From contig NC_016935.1 in the NCBI RefSeq assembly GCF_000250655.1, positions 7,954,001 to 8,018,000 of the forward strand: DNA of 64,000 nucleotides, read 5' to 3'. Positions 33,995 through 42,783 of this stretch are shown piece after piece. The notes below the pieces were generated by a model, which did no database searches, was not told where the DNA came from, and worked only from the letters and a program-made list of their open reading frames with translations. Source of the stretch: Paenibacillus mucilaginosus 3016. GTDB lineage: Bacteria; Bacillota; Bacilli; Paenibacillales; NBRC-103111. Position 1 is the first letter of the stretch, and each line of letters begins with the position of its first letter. A program made the position numbers and the translations under genes.

Positions 33995-36900
33995 ATGCGG
34001 ATAACAGGGCACTTATGGCATCGATTCTTGTGCCGGCTGCTCGTCTTTACACTCCTGTTCTCATCCCTATCGGCAGTGGGCATTCGGCCGTCCGAAGCCT
34101 ATGCGGCGGATGAAGCGGTGAAAACCAGAATTCTGGAGATTACGGACAGCGGCACATCGGATTTGAGCGGCATCCTGGGGGGGCAGACCTCTTCGGTGGA
34201 GCTGACCACGCTGCGGATGAAGAGATTTGTTGCGCTTCGTGAGGATTTGGATGGACGTTACGACGCCATTTATATCGGTAAGGGAACTTACAATCCTGCA
34301 GGCTTACCGGCTTACAACAACACGACACAGAACCACAATACAACCCATCTGCAGAACGACATTACGAACCTGAAAGCCAAAGAAATCATTGACGGGTTCG
34401 TTAACAAAGGCCTTCCTGTAATTCTGCACACAGATGTTCTTAATCAAGTACAAACGGGCAAGCTTTATACAATGTTCAGTCCATACAACAAGCCGGCCAC
34501 GGCCAAAGAGAACGTGATCTTTGTTTCGAACACGGATATCGCAAGCTATACGGCGTTCAGCGCCAAAACCAAATTCGTTGAGCGCTCCGCGGTCCGGCCG
34601 CGCTTTGTGCTGACGGCCTCGCCCACCGATTACTCCACGAACAACAGCTTCATCTATCAGGATGGGGATTCGCTGACCTTCCGGTTCGATATCAAGAATG
34701 TGACTGACGTTGCCAAACGGGGACTGATCGCCAACCTCTACCTCAGTGCCGACCAGGTGCTCAGCACAGGGGCCGAGCAATTGGTGGCTTGGGCTCCGGT
34801 TACGCAGCAGACCGGCAATGTACTCAGCTTCCGGCTGCCCAAAGGGTTCTCGGGGCTCCAGTATTGGAAGCTGGAGATTGTCGAAGGCACGACCCTGACC
34901 AAGCTGAAAGACGTCAAATCCGGCGTGTTCCGCTTCCGGGATGAGGTGACCAAGATCAACGTGCTGCAAATCCTCCCGAAGAGCAGTACCTTACTCACGA
35001 ATCTCGGCATCGATTCAAACAGCTCTTTGAAGACCGAGTCCAATATCAAACAGAGCTATCTGAAAACCACCGATTATGAGATCACCATCGACACGATGAG
35101 CATTCTTGACTTTAATGCAACCGGGTTTACCACGCTGAACGGGAAATACGATATGCTTATTTTCGGATTCCGGGATGAGTACAACGCTTATGCTCCCATT
35201 AATGAACAAGCCTCCAAAGCAGTACAGACCTTCATTACTACCGGACAAGCGGTCATGTTCACGCATGATACCATCTATACGAACAGCAATTCGGCAAACT
35301 GGATGAATTATTTCCAGGCCGCTACCGGACAGATTGAACCGCAAACGAATATGGGCTTGAGGGCGCCCAATACGACAACGACGGTTGTCAAAGTCAATGA
35401 GGGGCTCCTGACCCAATTTCCATACGCATTAAGCAGCGGTACCTTGATCAATCTCACACACAACCAGTATTTCACGTTGAATCTGGAGGATCGTGCTGTT
35501 GTGCCTTGGTACAACGTCATCGGCAGCTCCCGGGATTTGACGGACAGCTGGAATCATTACTATACGTACTCCAAAGGGAATGTGACCTACTCGGGAACGG
35601 GCCACAGAAACACCGGCTTCCCGGATTGGGAGCAGCAGCTCTTCGTCAACACCATGTTCCGTGCTTATATCGGTTCCAACCATGCGCCGGTCATTAGCGC
35701 CTATGCGCCGGCGGTCTACTCGTCGACGGACAATAACATCATTCCGGCAAGCCAGGACATCTATGTAAGCTACAAGGCGGAGGATTACGATCTGAACGAC
35801 CGGCACCTGACTACTTCCGTTACGTTCACCTATAACGGCAAGACGCAAACCGTGCTGCCTGCCGTACAGAAGTCGTCCGGCGAGATGGTCTCCCAAGGCT
35901 TCGCCAATCCCCTGCCGGACGGCGGGAATCTGACGATAACGATCACGGCCACCGATGCCAAAGGCGCCTCCTCCGTCAAGGAAATTCCGGTGAAGGTAGA
36001 GAAGGTAACGGCCAACCTTCAGCTGGCCCGTACGATCTCGGCTGCGAGGGTGGAGAAGAATACCACCGCCGAGCTGTCCTACACGATTACACCAAGCCCG
36101 GTTGCCTACAGCTCGAGCATCAAAGAGAGCGATCTTATCATCAAGGGCCTTCAGGTTAACGAAGTGTTCCCGGCTAACCTGGCTGTGAGCCAGCTTCCGG
36201 CCGGGCCAGGCACCTTCGTCAAGGAAGGAACTCTTTCCGGCGGATATACGGTGAAAGGCACCCTGCCGGATATCCAGTACCGCCGCTCGGGCGAACAGTT
36301 CATAGCGGATCCCGTATCCTTCAAGATCAGCGTAACGCCGCAGAAGAACGGTTCTTATCTGCTGGACAATTCAAAGCTGACGTTTACTGATTTTGTCCTG
36401 AATCAGATCTTAAACCATAGTGTGACGCGGACGCTTCCGTTCAATACATTCAATCTGGATGCCGTTACCACGATGACGTCTCTGGAGCTGACAGGGAAGA
36501 ACCTGAGACTGAATGACGAGGATCGTCTGATTCCGACCATTCTGCCGCTGGATACGAGCAACAAGAATCTCACCTGGACCTCGCTCCAGCCGGATATCGT
36601 CAGCGTCAGCCAGACGGGGATCATCAAAGGTCTGAAGGCCGGCCAGGCCACAATCAGAGCCGTCTCCCAAGACGGGTCCAACTTGTCGGCAACCGCCGTT
36701 GTGAACGTCATAATCCCGGGCCTGAACATCATCGGTCCGGCGAACCTGTTCGTTGGCCAAAGCGAGGCCATGACAGCCAGCCTGCTCACGGCCAACGAGA
36801 CGCCTACCTCTTATACGTGGTCTGTGGTGAGCGGCGGAGAGCATGTCTCGTTGTCCAACACGGATCAGGCATCGACTACGATCACAGGCGTGAAGCCGGG

Positions 36901-38689
36901 CACCTCCACTGTTCTTCTTACAGTCACTACGGATAAAGGCGCTGTATACACCAGAGAGGCGACGGTTACCGTTATGGCTCCGAAGCTGTCCATCATCGGA
37001 CCAACCACCCTCTATGTGGGTGAACAGCAGGCTCTGGACTTCCGGTTGTCCGAAGGCTATGAGAATGCGACCGTCTACAGCTGGACCGTGAAGGATGGCG
37101 CAGGCAGCGCTCAGCTGACGAACGAGACGAAGCCCTCTGCCGTTCTGGAAGGACTGCTGAAAGGAACGGCAACGGTAAGCCTGACCATTGCCACCGATAA
37201 AGGCAGCACCTACAGTCAGGACTTCGTCGTCAATGTTGAAGACCCAAGCGTGGTGATCACTCCGGGTGAACGTGTTATGAATAAAGAAGAAACACTGACT
37301 CTTAGTGCGGCGTTTCTGCCTGACGGCCTCAAGATCCCCTATACCGTCCAATGGACGATCGAAGAGCCGAAGAGCGGCGTCGTGACGATCATAGACGGAG
37401 CCCAGTCGCTTCAGGGTCTGGTCATTAAAGGCCAGAAGCCGGGTACAGCTCATGTGGCCGTCACGGTGACCACAGACAAAGGCCGTGTCTATACCGACCG
37501 TACCGAAATTTCGGTGAGGGGGATCGGCATCTCCGGCGACAGTGAGATGTATGAATTCGAGACTAAGGATTTTCTTGCGATCGCCCAGTCCGTCCCGGGT
37601 ACCGGTTCGTTCGTGAATGGTATTCTGAATGCAGCTAACTCGACGTGGAGTATCTTAGGCGGAGACGATGTTGTCAAACTACTTCAAGTTGAGGGTCAGA
37701 AGATTACTATCGAAGCGTTAAAGCCGGGACAAGCGCAGATCCGCATGGGACTCGGAGTGCTCTCCGCCACCCAGAACATCACGGTCAAGCCGCTCCTCGA
37801 GAGCCTCGAGCTTCCGGACAGTCTGCTTCTCAGCACCGGCACGAACAACACCAAGAACTTGTGGAGTCTGTTGGGCGCAAAGCTCGTCGAATCGCCCGAG
37901 ATCCAGCTTCCGGCCGGCTTCGACTATAAAGAGGCCCGCTTGAAAGGGAATCTGATCTGGTCGAGCTCCGATCCGTCGATCGTTTCAGTGGATTCGAACG
38001 GTGTAATCACACCGATGAAAAATGGTACTGCCGACATTACGGTGAGTTACACCGACGCTTTAGGCAAAGCATATAAAGATACGGTCCAAGTTGTCGTCGG
38101 CAGCCTCTTGCTGCAGGGGGCTCACGAAATGATGGAGTTCTCGACGATCAACCTGACGGCAGGCTTCGATGCCGGTAATCTTTCGGCCGACCAGCTCGCC
38201 GAAATCAAGAATGGCCTCAACTTCCAATGGAGTACGGCTGACGATAAGATTGCTTCCCTGAATGCCCTGACCGGCAGTGGAGTCCTGCTCACCGGCAATC
38301 AACCCGGGGATACGGAGATCATTCTCGGCTCGGGCAAACTATCCGTTACTCATGCCATTACCGTGAAGTCGGCTCTTAAGGGCCTCGGACTGCCGGGCTC
38401 CTACAAGGTTAAGCGCGGCGCTCAAATCGACCTCTGGAAGCAGCTCGAAGCCGTGCTGGATCCGAGCATCACTCTGCCGGCAGGCATGAATTACAAGGAG
38501 TCTCGTTTGAAGGATCGTCTGACCTGGACGAGCTCCAGTCCGAACTATGTATCGGTCAACAAGAACGGAGTTGTCCAAGCTCTTAAGAATGGAACGGCCA
38601 AGATTACCGTCAAATATACCGACCAGCTCGGAAGAAACATCATTACCGCTACCCTATCGATTATCGTGGATACGCGTGATCGATTCTAA
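33995..38689 (+). CDS. Giant secreted Ig-like surface protein, candidate pilus-associated adhesin
   Basis: 1564 residues with GGAGGG 8 bases before ATG 33995. Signal peptide at about 1-38 (ending AYAADE). The N-terminal part (about 40-560) resembles DUF5057: two similar segments start ILEITDSGTSDL and INVLQILPKSSTLL. Then come multiple Ig-like modules, including BIG2 types with SVSQTGIIKGLKAGQATIRA, SVDSNGVITPMKNGTADITV and SVNKNGVVQALKNGTAKITV. No SLH, LPXTG or C-terminal anchor is seen. It lies between the core pilus operon (divergent) and the minor-pilin operon (convergent). A tip adhesin role like that of PilY1 is plausible but inferred. Confidence 0.8.
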   Translation: MRITGHLWHRFLCRLLVFTLLFSSLSAVGIRPSEAYAADEAVKTRILEITDSGTSDLSGILGGQTSSVELTTLRMKRFVALREDLDGRYDAIYIGKGTYNPAGLPAYNNTTQNHNTTHLQNDITNLKAKEIIDGFVNKGLPVILHTDVLNQVQTGKLYTMFSPYNKPATAKENVIFVSNTDIASYTAFSAKTKFVERSAVRPRFVLTASPTDYSTNNSFIYQDGDSLTFRFDIKNVTDVAKRGLIANLYLSADQVLSTGAEQLVAWAPVTQQTGNVLSFRLPKGFSGLQYWKLEIVEGTTLTKLKDVKSGVFRFRDEVTKINVLQILPKSSTLLTNLGIDSNSSLKTESNIKQSYLKTTDYEITIDTMSILDFNATGFTTLNGKYDMLIFGFRDEYNAYAPINEQASKAVQTFITTGQAVMFTHDTIYTNSNSANWMNYFQAATGQIEPQTNMGLRAPNTTTTVVKVNEGLLTQFPYALSSGTLINLTHNQYFTLNLEDRAVVPWYNVIGSSRDLTDSWNHYYTYSKGNVTYSGTGHRNTGFPDWEQQLFVNTMFRAYIGSNHAPVISAYAPAVYSSTDNNIIPASQDIYVSYKAEDYDLNDRHLTTSVTFTYNGKTQTVLPAVQKSSGEMVSQGFANPLPDGGNLTITITATDAKGASSVKEIPVKVEKVTANLQLARTISAARVEKNTTAELSYTITPSPVAYSSSIKESDLIIKGLQVNEVFPANLAVSQLPAGPGTFVKEGTLSGGYTVKGTLPDIQYRRSGEQFIADPVSFKISVTPQKNGSYLLDNSKLTFTDFVLNQILNHSVTRTLPFNTFNLDAVTTMTSLELTGKNLRLNDEDRLIPTILPLDTSNKNLTWTSLQPDIVSVSQTGIIKGLKAGQATIRAVSQDGSNLSATAVVNVIIPGLNIIGPANLFVGQSEAMTASLLTANETPTSYTWSVVSGGEHVSLSNTDQASTTITGVKPGTSTVLLTVTTDKGAVYTREATVTVMAPKLSIIGPTTLYVGEQQALDFRLSEGYENATVYSWTVKDGAGSAQLTNETKPSAVLEGLLKGTATVSLTIATDKGSTYSQDFVVNVEDPSVVITPGERVMNKEETLTLSAAFLPDGLKIPYTVQWTIEEPKSGVVTIIDGAQSLQGLVIKGQKPGTAHVAVTVTTDKGRVYTDRTEISVRGIGISGDSEMYEFETKDFLAIAQSVPGTGSFVNGILNAANSTWSILGGDDVVKLLQVEGQKITIEALKPGQAQIRMGLGVLSATQNITVKPLLESLELPDSLLLSTGTNNTKNLWSLLGAKLVESPEIQLPAGFDYKEARLKGNLIWSSSDPSIVSVDSNGVITPMKNGTADITVSYTDALGKAYKDTVQVVVGSLLLQGAHEMMEFSTINLTAGFDAGNLSADQLAEIKNGLNFQWSTADDKIASLNALTGSGVLLTGNQPGDTEIILGSGKLSVTHAITVKSALKGLGLPGSYKVKRGAQIDLWKQLEAVLDPSITLPAGMNYKESRLKDRLTWTSSSPNYVSVNKNGVVQALKNGTAKITVKYTDQLGRNIITATLSIIVDTRDRF

Positions 38690-38696
38690 AGAGTAT

Positions 38697-38739
38697 GGGC
38701 TTCGCCATCCATCCATCTAAGGACGGCGAAGCCCTTTTT
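38697..38739 (+). terminator. Terminator after the giant surface protein
   Basis: GGGCTTCGCC (38697-38706) and GGCGAAGCCC (38725-38734) form a perfect 10-base stem followed by TTTTTC. Confidence 0.92.
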
Positions 38740-38780
38740 CTACACCTGATAGACGGACGCATGACCAGAGTTCCCAAGAC

Positions 38781-38816
38781 AAAAAAGAAGACTCCTGCTC
38801 ATTCGCAGGAGTCTTC
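38781..38816 (-). terminator. Terminator of the minor-pilin operon
   Basis: On the minus strand GAAGACTCCTGC and GCAGGAGTCTTC (38816-38787) are perfect arms followed by six T (38786-38781). The stem overlaps the last codons of the pilX-like gene. Confidence 0.92.
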
Positions 38817-40184
38817 TCCTTTTGCACATAATTTTCTTGAGCCTACCTTAACCGTTATGCTGTCCACCCGCGGCAGAGCGGCTCCCTGGTTATCGAGCAG
38901 CCCCCCCTTACTCTGCAGGATCATTCTTGACTTCAAAGGGGACTCATCCGGCATGAACAGAAGCGACGACTCGTTGCTGCTCGGCTCCGTATTGCCGCGT
39001 ACGGCATGAAGAATAAGTTCTTCTTTGGCAAAAAATCCGCCGCGGATCCAGAAGATCGACCCGACCCCGTACAGCTCGGCACTCTTCTCCGTGTAGAAAA
39101 AGGCATCCAGTTGATAAAGGTTGTTCTCGGCTGTAGGCTTGTACTCTTCATGAATCTCATCAAAGGAGTTTACCCTTGTAATCAGAATCGATTCCCTGGA
39201 GAACAGGAGCAGCTCCTTCCCGTCCATCCCCTTAATCTTGGCATCGGAGATCTCGGTAGATTGACCGCTGTTGCCCAATGTAAAGATTGTTGCATCCATC
39301 TCTACATTGCCTTTGATGGTTAAGCTTCCTGTCACCAGGATATTGCCTTTTACCTGAATCGGGGTGGTATCATCGGAGTTGATCGTCAGGTCCCCGTTAA
39401 CGATAAACCAGTTGCTCTTGTACAAGTCCGAATCAGCGATGATTTCTTCCCTGAAATCTTTAGCGCCCTGCTTATATACCAGCTGCTTGATGGTAATCTG
39501 CGTATCGGCAGCTTCCCCTGTGTTCTCCTCAGTTCCTTCCGTATCTTCAGCTTCTGAGGTACCGGACGAACTGCTGTCCTCCGCGTTATTCAGTGTCAGA
39601 TCACCTTGAAACAGGATAGAGTTTTCTAATGGCTCACTCAGTTTTTCTTGGACGGCCCTTTTTTCCTCATCATATTTAGCCCAACTCTCTTTGCTGGCAT
39701 CTTCAGGAACAGGTGGGTTGATGACCTCAATGGAACCGGAATTCCTCAGGTATTCCATTAAAGTTCTGCCTTGACTGTTCGATCCGTCATCATTGAACTT
39801 TTGTTTTAACGTTTTTCGTTCGACCTTATTGGCACTCACCGCTTCGGATACCTTATCAACGAAGGATTCATTGAACTGGATATCGGCAAACTGCTGATTG
39901 TACTCTACTACGCTGGCCTTATCCCCGAACAGTTCTGCAATACGATTCTCAACCAACTGCGGGTCTCCGCCCAAGGCTTTATATTCCGCAGTCCCCGTGC
40001 ATTCTCCCTCATCCGTATTGCAGTACAGGATATCATTCCGGGTTTCCACAACTGCTTTGCCATCCATAGTTGGATACAAGGTTGCCGCCCGATCCGGCTC
40101 GGTCGTGAACTCGTCACTGTTGTAGTAATACTCCGCTTCATCTTTGACAAGTAACTGCTCGCCGGCATACATATCACCGATCAT
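38799..40184 (-). CDS. C-terminal part of PilX-like protein (probable frameshift)
   Basis: 461 codons with no ribosome binding site before the ATG at 40184, which overlaps the preceding stop as ATGA. In sequence it continues a PilX-like minor pilus protein. Adding one G to the GG at plus-strand CC 40195-40196 joins the frames as KVKVTGSPYMIGDMYAGEQ, a natural strand-turn-strand continuation. The region holds beta-rich repeats (NGDLTINSDDTTP, VKGNILVTGSLTIKGNVEMD) and an acidic Ser/Glu-rich loop. It is more likely the second half of one 640-residue protein than a separate gene. Translational coupling is the alternative. Confidence 0.65.
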   Translation of the reverse strand: MIGDMYAGEQLLVKDEAEYYYNSDEFTTEPDRAATLYPTMDGKAVVETRNDILYCNTDEGECTGTAEYKALGGDPQLVENRIAELFGDKASVVEYNQQFADIQFNESFVDKVSEAVSANKVERKTLKQKFNDDGSNSQGRTLMEYLRNSGSIEVINPPVPEDASKESWAKYDEEKRAVQEKLSEPLENSILFQGDLTLNNAEDSSSSGTSEAEDTEGTEENTGEAADTQITIKQLVYKQGAKDFREEIIADSDLYKSNWFIVNGDLTINSDDTTPIQVKGNILVTGSLTIKGNVEMDATIFTLGNSGQSTEISDAKIKGMDGKELLLFSRESILITRVNSFDEIHEEYKPTAENNLYQLDAFFYTEKSAELYGVGSIFWIRGGFFAKEELILHAVRGNTEPSSNESSLLFMPDESPLKSRMILQSKGGLLDNQGAALPRVDSITVKVGSRKLCAKGEDSCE

Positions 40185-40726
40185 GTAAGGAGAGCCGTCA
40201 CCTTCACTTTCCCCTTGGAGCCCATGACATAATCCAGGAAGGGCGGATACGTTTGGAGCGTGATCTCCTGCACCAGCTTTCGCTCCACGCCGCCTACAAC
40301 GGCCTTGGCGATAACTCTAAGGAGGCGTCCCTTATTAATTTCTCCTGCATCTTCAATGGCCTCAATGGTTCCAATCCGGTCCACATTTGCTTCAGAAGCT
40401 TCCGTCTGTGGGTCGACTGAATTCTCGCTGTCCGTTACCTGAACGGATTCTAATTCTGATTTAATATCCAATACGTCTTGCTGAAGGCGCTCGGACGTGA
40501 TTTCTTCCTGTGACTTTCCATTGTACTTCTCCGCAATATAGGCCGCCGCTACGTTCAGGGCCTTCTCCGCCAAGTGCAGGCTCTGCACATCATTCTCCCG
40601 CTTCACCGCCAGCTTCGCGCCTCCTACCGCCGCCCCGGTTACGGCAATGCCAAGCATCGTAAATACGACGATCATAAATAAAACCAGAAGCAGGGCCGAG
40701 CCCCGTTCCTCCCGAATCATGCCCAT
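40181..40726 (-). CDS. PilX-like minor pilus protein, N-terminal part
   Basis: 181 codons. The N-terminus REERGSALLLVLFMIVVFTM has the PilX signature: a basic/acidic leader, Gly and a hydrophobic helix. It is followed by helical SLHLAEKALNVAAAYIAEKY. The frame ends prematurely in KVTALLT at 40181, where the continuation is found in another frame. In pili, PilX-like proteins initiate assembly and prime the tip. It is the third gene of the minor-pilin operon, 5 bases after the pilW-like gene. Confidence 0.75.
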   Translation of the reverse strand: MGMIREERGSALLLVLFMIVVFTMLGIAVTGAAVGGAKLAVKRENDVQSLHLAEKALNVAAAYIAEKYNGKSQEEITSERLQQDVLDIKSELESVQVTDSENSVDPQTEASEANVDRIGTIEAIEDAGEINKGRLLRVIAKAVVGGVERKLVQEITLQTYPPFLDYVMGSKGKVKVTALLT

Positions 40727-40731
40727 CTCTC

Positions 40732-41301
40732 CTAGAATCCGAATTTGCTCTGAAGGGCGAGCTTGTGCTCCTTCCCCTCATAGGTCTGTCCCAGTTCCAT
40801 CCTCACATCGATCAACCCGCTTCCGCATGCTTCGGGCTCCGGACTTCCCGGGCATTTCAATTCAATTGTGGAGCCGGGGAGGAGTTGCGATCTCAGCACC
40901 ATATGACTCTCATCACCGGCCAATCCTTCCTCGTCACCTCCGATGTAGAGTCTCAGCCCCTCTCCATCGGTTTTCAATAAAATGTACTTTTCCTCGTCGT
41001 TACCATCGGATAAAGTATCGATCAATGTAATCCCATCCAGCTGGCCGTCAGTGCGGTTCTTATGCTTTTTGACACGATCCGCCCCAAATTCGTACATTTC
41101 ATTGATGATGGCAGACATGATCAGGTCGCTCTCATTGCGCAGATCATTCTCGATCGTCACTTTGTGATAGGCATTGAAGCCAAAGGTAATCACACCGTAG
41201 ATCGTTCCCATGACCATAGACATGATCGACAGAGAGGCGATAAGCTCCACCAGCGTCAGGCCGCGCTCGTCGTCTCTAATCCGCCTTACGAATGCTCTCA
41301 T
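40732..41301 (-). CDS. PilW-like minor prepilin
   Basis: 189 residues with the prepilin signal DERG|LTLVELIASLSIMSMVM, carrying Leu+1 and Glu+5, then a long polar domain with a Cys pair (CPGSPEPEAC). It overlaps the pilV-like gene by 26 bases. It would be processed by the PilD encoded at 28373-29140. Low-abundance prepilins of this kind form the tip complex with PilX- and PilV-like proteins. Confidence 0.82.
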   Translation of the reverse strand: MRAFVRRIRDDERGLTLVELIASLSIMSMVMGTIYGVITFGFNAYHKVTIENDLRNESDLIMSAIINEMYEFGADRVKKHKNRTDGQLDGITLIDTLSDGNDEEKYILLKTDGEGLRLYIGGDEEGLAGDESHMVLRSQLLPGSTIELKCPGSPEPEACGSGLIDVRMELGQTYEGKEHKLALQSKFGF

Positions 41302-41833
41302 CGGTGATATACCCCCTCACTTCCGTTGACCGGTACTTTGTCGGTGTATCGTCCGATTTCGCCCGTACTTCGACCATGACAGGCAGCAGGTGCTTAGTAA
41401 ACGAAGTAGTGTCCAGGCCGCCGCCTTCCACCTTATTCTCCTTATGATGGCTGACCGTGATGGTGTACTCGATCCCGTTGACGCTTGGATTAAGCACGTC
41501 CCACAACCCCGGAAACCTGTCGGTGTCGATCAGCAGAGCATTCATACTCTTCCCGGAACAGCGTGGATCGTCCCCGCATTCTTCCGTGCTGATGTTCATC
41601 TCGTAGGTAACAAGGTACTTTTCCATCTCCTTAAAACTGCGCTTCTCCATATAAAACAAGGCGTTGCGCGCCAGATTCACCATGACGGTCTTGTTCTGGT
41701 TCGCCTTATTGTAAGACATCGCGTTGATGAAGAAAGCCGTCATCGTGAGGCCCGCAATGGCGAGGATTACGCTTGCCGCGAGCACCTCAATCAGGGTGAA
41801 GCCTTCTTCTCCGCTTCTGAATCTCTTGAGCAC
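41276..41833 (-). CDS. PilV-like minor prepilin
   Basis: About 185 residues. The likely start is GTG 41833, since GGAGG lies 7 bases upstream; an earlier GTG at 41839 directly abuts that site. The signal SGEEG|FTLIEVLAASVILA has Phe+1 and Glu+5. The C-terminal domain is polar with a Cys pair (ECGDDPRC). It is the first gene of the minor-pilin operon. A weak TACAAT (-10) at 41899-41894 is the only promoter hint. Confidence 0.85.
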   Translation of the reverse strand: MLKRFRSGEEGFTLIEVLAASVILAIAGLTMTAFFINAMSYNKANQNKTVMVNLARNALFYMEKRSFKEMEKYLVTYEMNISTEECGDDPRCSGKSMNALLIDTDRFPGLWDVLNPSVNGIEYTITVSHHKENKVEGGGLDTTSFTKHLLPVMVEVRAKSDDTPTKYRSTEVRGYITDESIRKAD

Positions 41834-42228
41834 GTACACCCCTCCAAACCTCGATCAAGCCAGGTACAAACTAGGTATTTAGTCTCACTCTTCATTGTAG
41901 CACAGGGGTTCGAAGAGCAAGGGAGTTACATTTTACCGGGGCTGGATGTCCATCCCTGCCGCTGCCTTGAAAGGCAGACCCCTATTATATAAATCGACAT
42001 GTAAGAGCCCTGGAATTAGCCTTGGAGCAAAATAAAAAGCCGGCTGCCCTCTCCCGCAGGAAGAGGTACAACCGGCTTTGGTATGTCTTTCGAATGTTCC
42101 AAGCATAAGCTTTACGTTGTTGATGCAGCAGAGGTCGCGGCCCACCGCTGACTGGGTCTCAGCCCTTTCAGCCCTTCCTTCCGGCGTCCTATAAGCCCGT
42201 GAGTCCCCCGCGGCCGCTCCATGATGCT
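41834..42228. other. Intergenic region without a gene
   Basis: Contains the minor-pilin promoter hint near 41894 and a strong terminator at 42030-42079 for the riboswitch transcript. The remaining sequence shows no supported coding or regulatory feature. Confidence 0.5.
42030..42079 (-). terminator. Terminator of the Mn-riboswitch transcription unit
   Basis: AAAGCCGG and CCGGCTTT (42036-42043 and 42072-42079) with an inner CCTCT/AGAGG stem. The minus strand continues TTTTTATTTT. Confidence 0.82.
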
Positions 42229-42522
42229 TCACTGCCGCAGGCTGGCCGCTGCGGGCCTCAGATGCCGCCCGGCTCTGGGCAGCCGCAGCGTGTATTGCTG
42301 GCGCCCCAGGCGGGCTGCCTCGGTCTGCAGGCCCCCGCGGCCGCGGCCCGGCAGCACCAGCGTCCTTCCAAAATATTGGCGGAAGCGGCGTGCGAGCTCG
42401 CCCTCCACTTTCTCCAGTTCGTATGCTGCAGCGGCTCCGCGCCCTTCATCGCTTCCACTCCGGATCCCTTGCATCAGGCGCTTCCTCTGGTCAAGCAGGG
42501 TTACAAACAAGTGCAGAATCAT
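42229..42522 (-). CDS. Unknown 97-residue protein under Mn riboswitch
   Basis: ATG 42522 has GGGAG 8 bases upstream. The product starts MILHLFVTLLDQRKRLMQGI and has a charged amphipathic middle (YELEKVEGELARRFRQYFGR) and an Arg/Gly-rich tail. It has no membrane-helix array, so it is not an MntP-, TerC- or P-type ATPase-like exporter, the usual targets of this riboswitch class. It is the only ORF between the riboswitch and the terminator at 42030-42079. A small Mn-responsive regulator, or a remnant after exporter loss, are both possible. Coding status is uncertain. Confidence 0.45.
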   Translation of the reverse strand: MILHLFVTLLDQRKRLMQGIRSGSDEGRGAAAAYELEKVEGELARRFRQYFGRTLVLPGRGRGGLQTEAARLGRQQYTLRLPRAGRHLRPAAASLRQ

Positions 42523-42616
42523 AAGTAACGCTCCCTTCGTGGAATGGCCGGCGAGGCTCTGAGAATGCAGAACAGCCTCTGCCGGATTGCCGGCAGAGGC
42601 TGTAAATGGGTGCATA

Positions 42617-42730
42617 CCTTTGCCGGACAGGCAAAGGTCTCGCTAACAACGTGGTAACGTCGCATACAAAGCCGGAGGCGGTGAGGCCACGGAATGACGA
42701 CTTTGCGTGTACTAGCTACTCCCCTTTGAG
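42617..42730 (-). ncRNA. yybP-ykoY manganese riboswitch and switching hairpin
   Basis: The minus strand reads CTCAAAGGGGAGTAGC (42730-42715), then GCAAAGTCGTCA, an internal hairpin closing with GGCTTTGT, then GACGTTACCACG and TTAGCGAGACCTTTGCC ending at 42630. These are the conserved elements of the Mn2+-sensing yybP-ykoY aptamer: the P1 arms CAAAGG/CCTTTG and both L1 and L3 loop sequences. The 3' P1 strand CCTTTGCC can instead pair with GGCAAAGG (42624-42617), giving a mutually exclusive hairpin as expression platform. A second very strong hairpin lies at about 42570-42604. Confidence 0.88.
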
Positions 42731-42753
42731 AGTATTCAGTTGGTGTTACCAGC

Positions 42754-42783
42754 AATATAACAGAGCCGCAGGGCCGGTGTCAA
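42754..42783 (-). promoter_or_regulatory. Promoter of the Mn riboswitch transcript
   Basis: Perfect -35 TTGACA (42783-42778) and -10 TATATT (42759-42754) with an 18-base spacer on the minus strand, overlapping the sirtuin stop codon. Confidence 0.82.

Noticed and set aside
42229..42783. Hidden Mn exporter gene downstream of the riboswitch
   Set aside because: No frame on the minus strand between 42030 and 42600 encodes consecutive hydrophobic helices.
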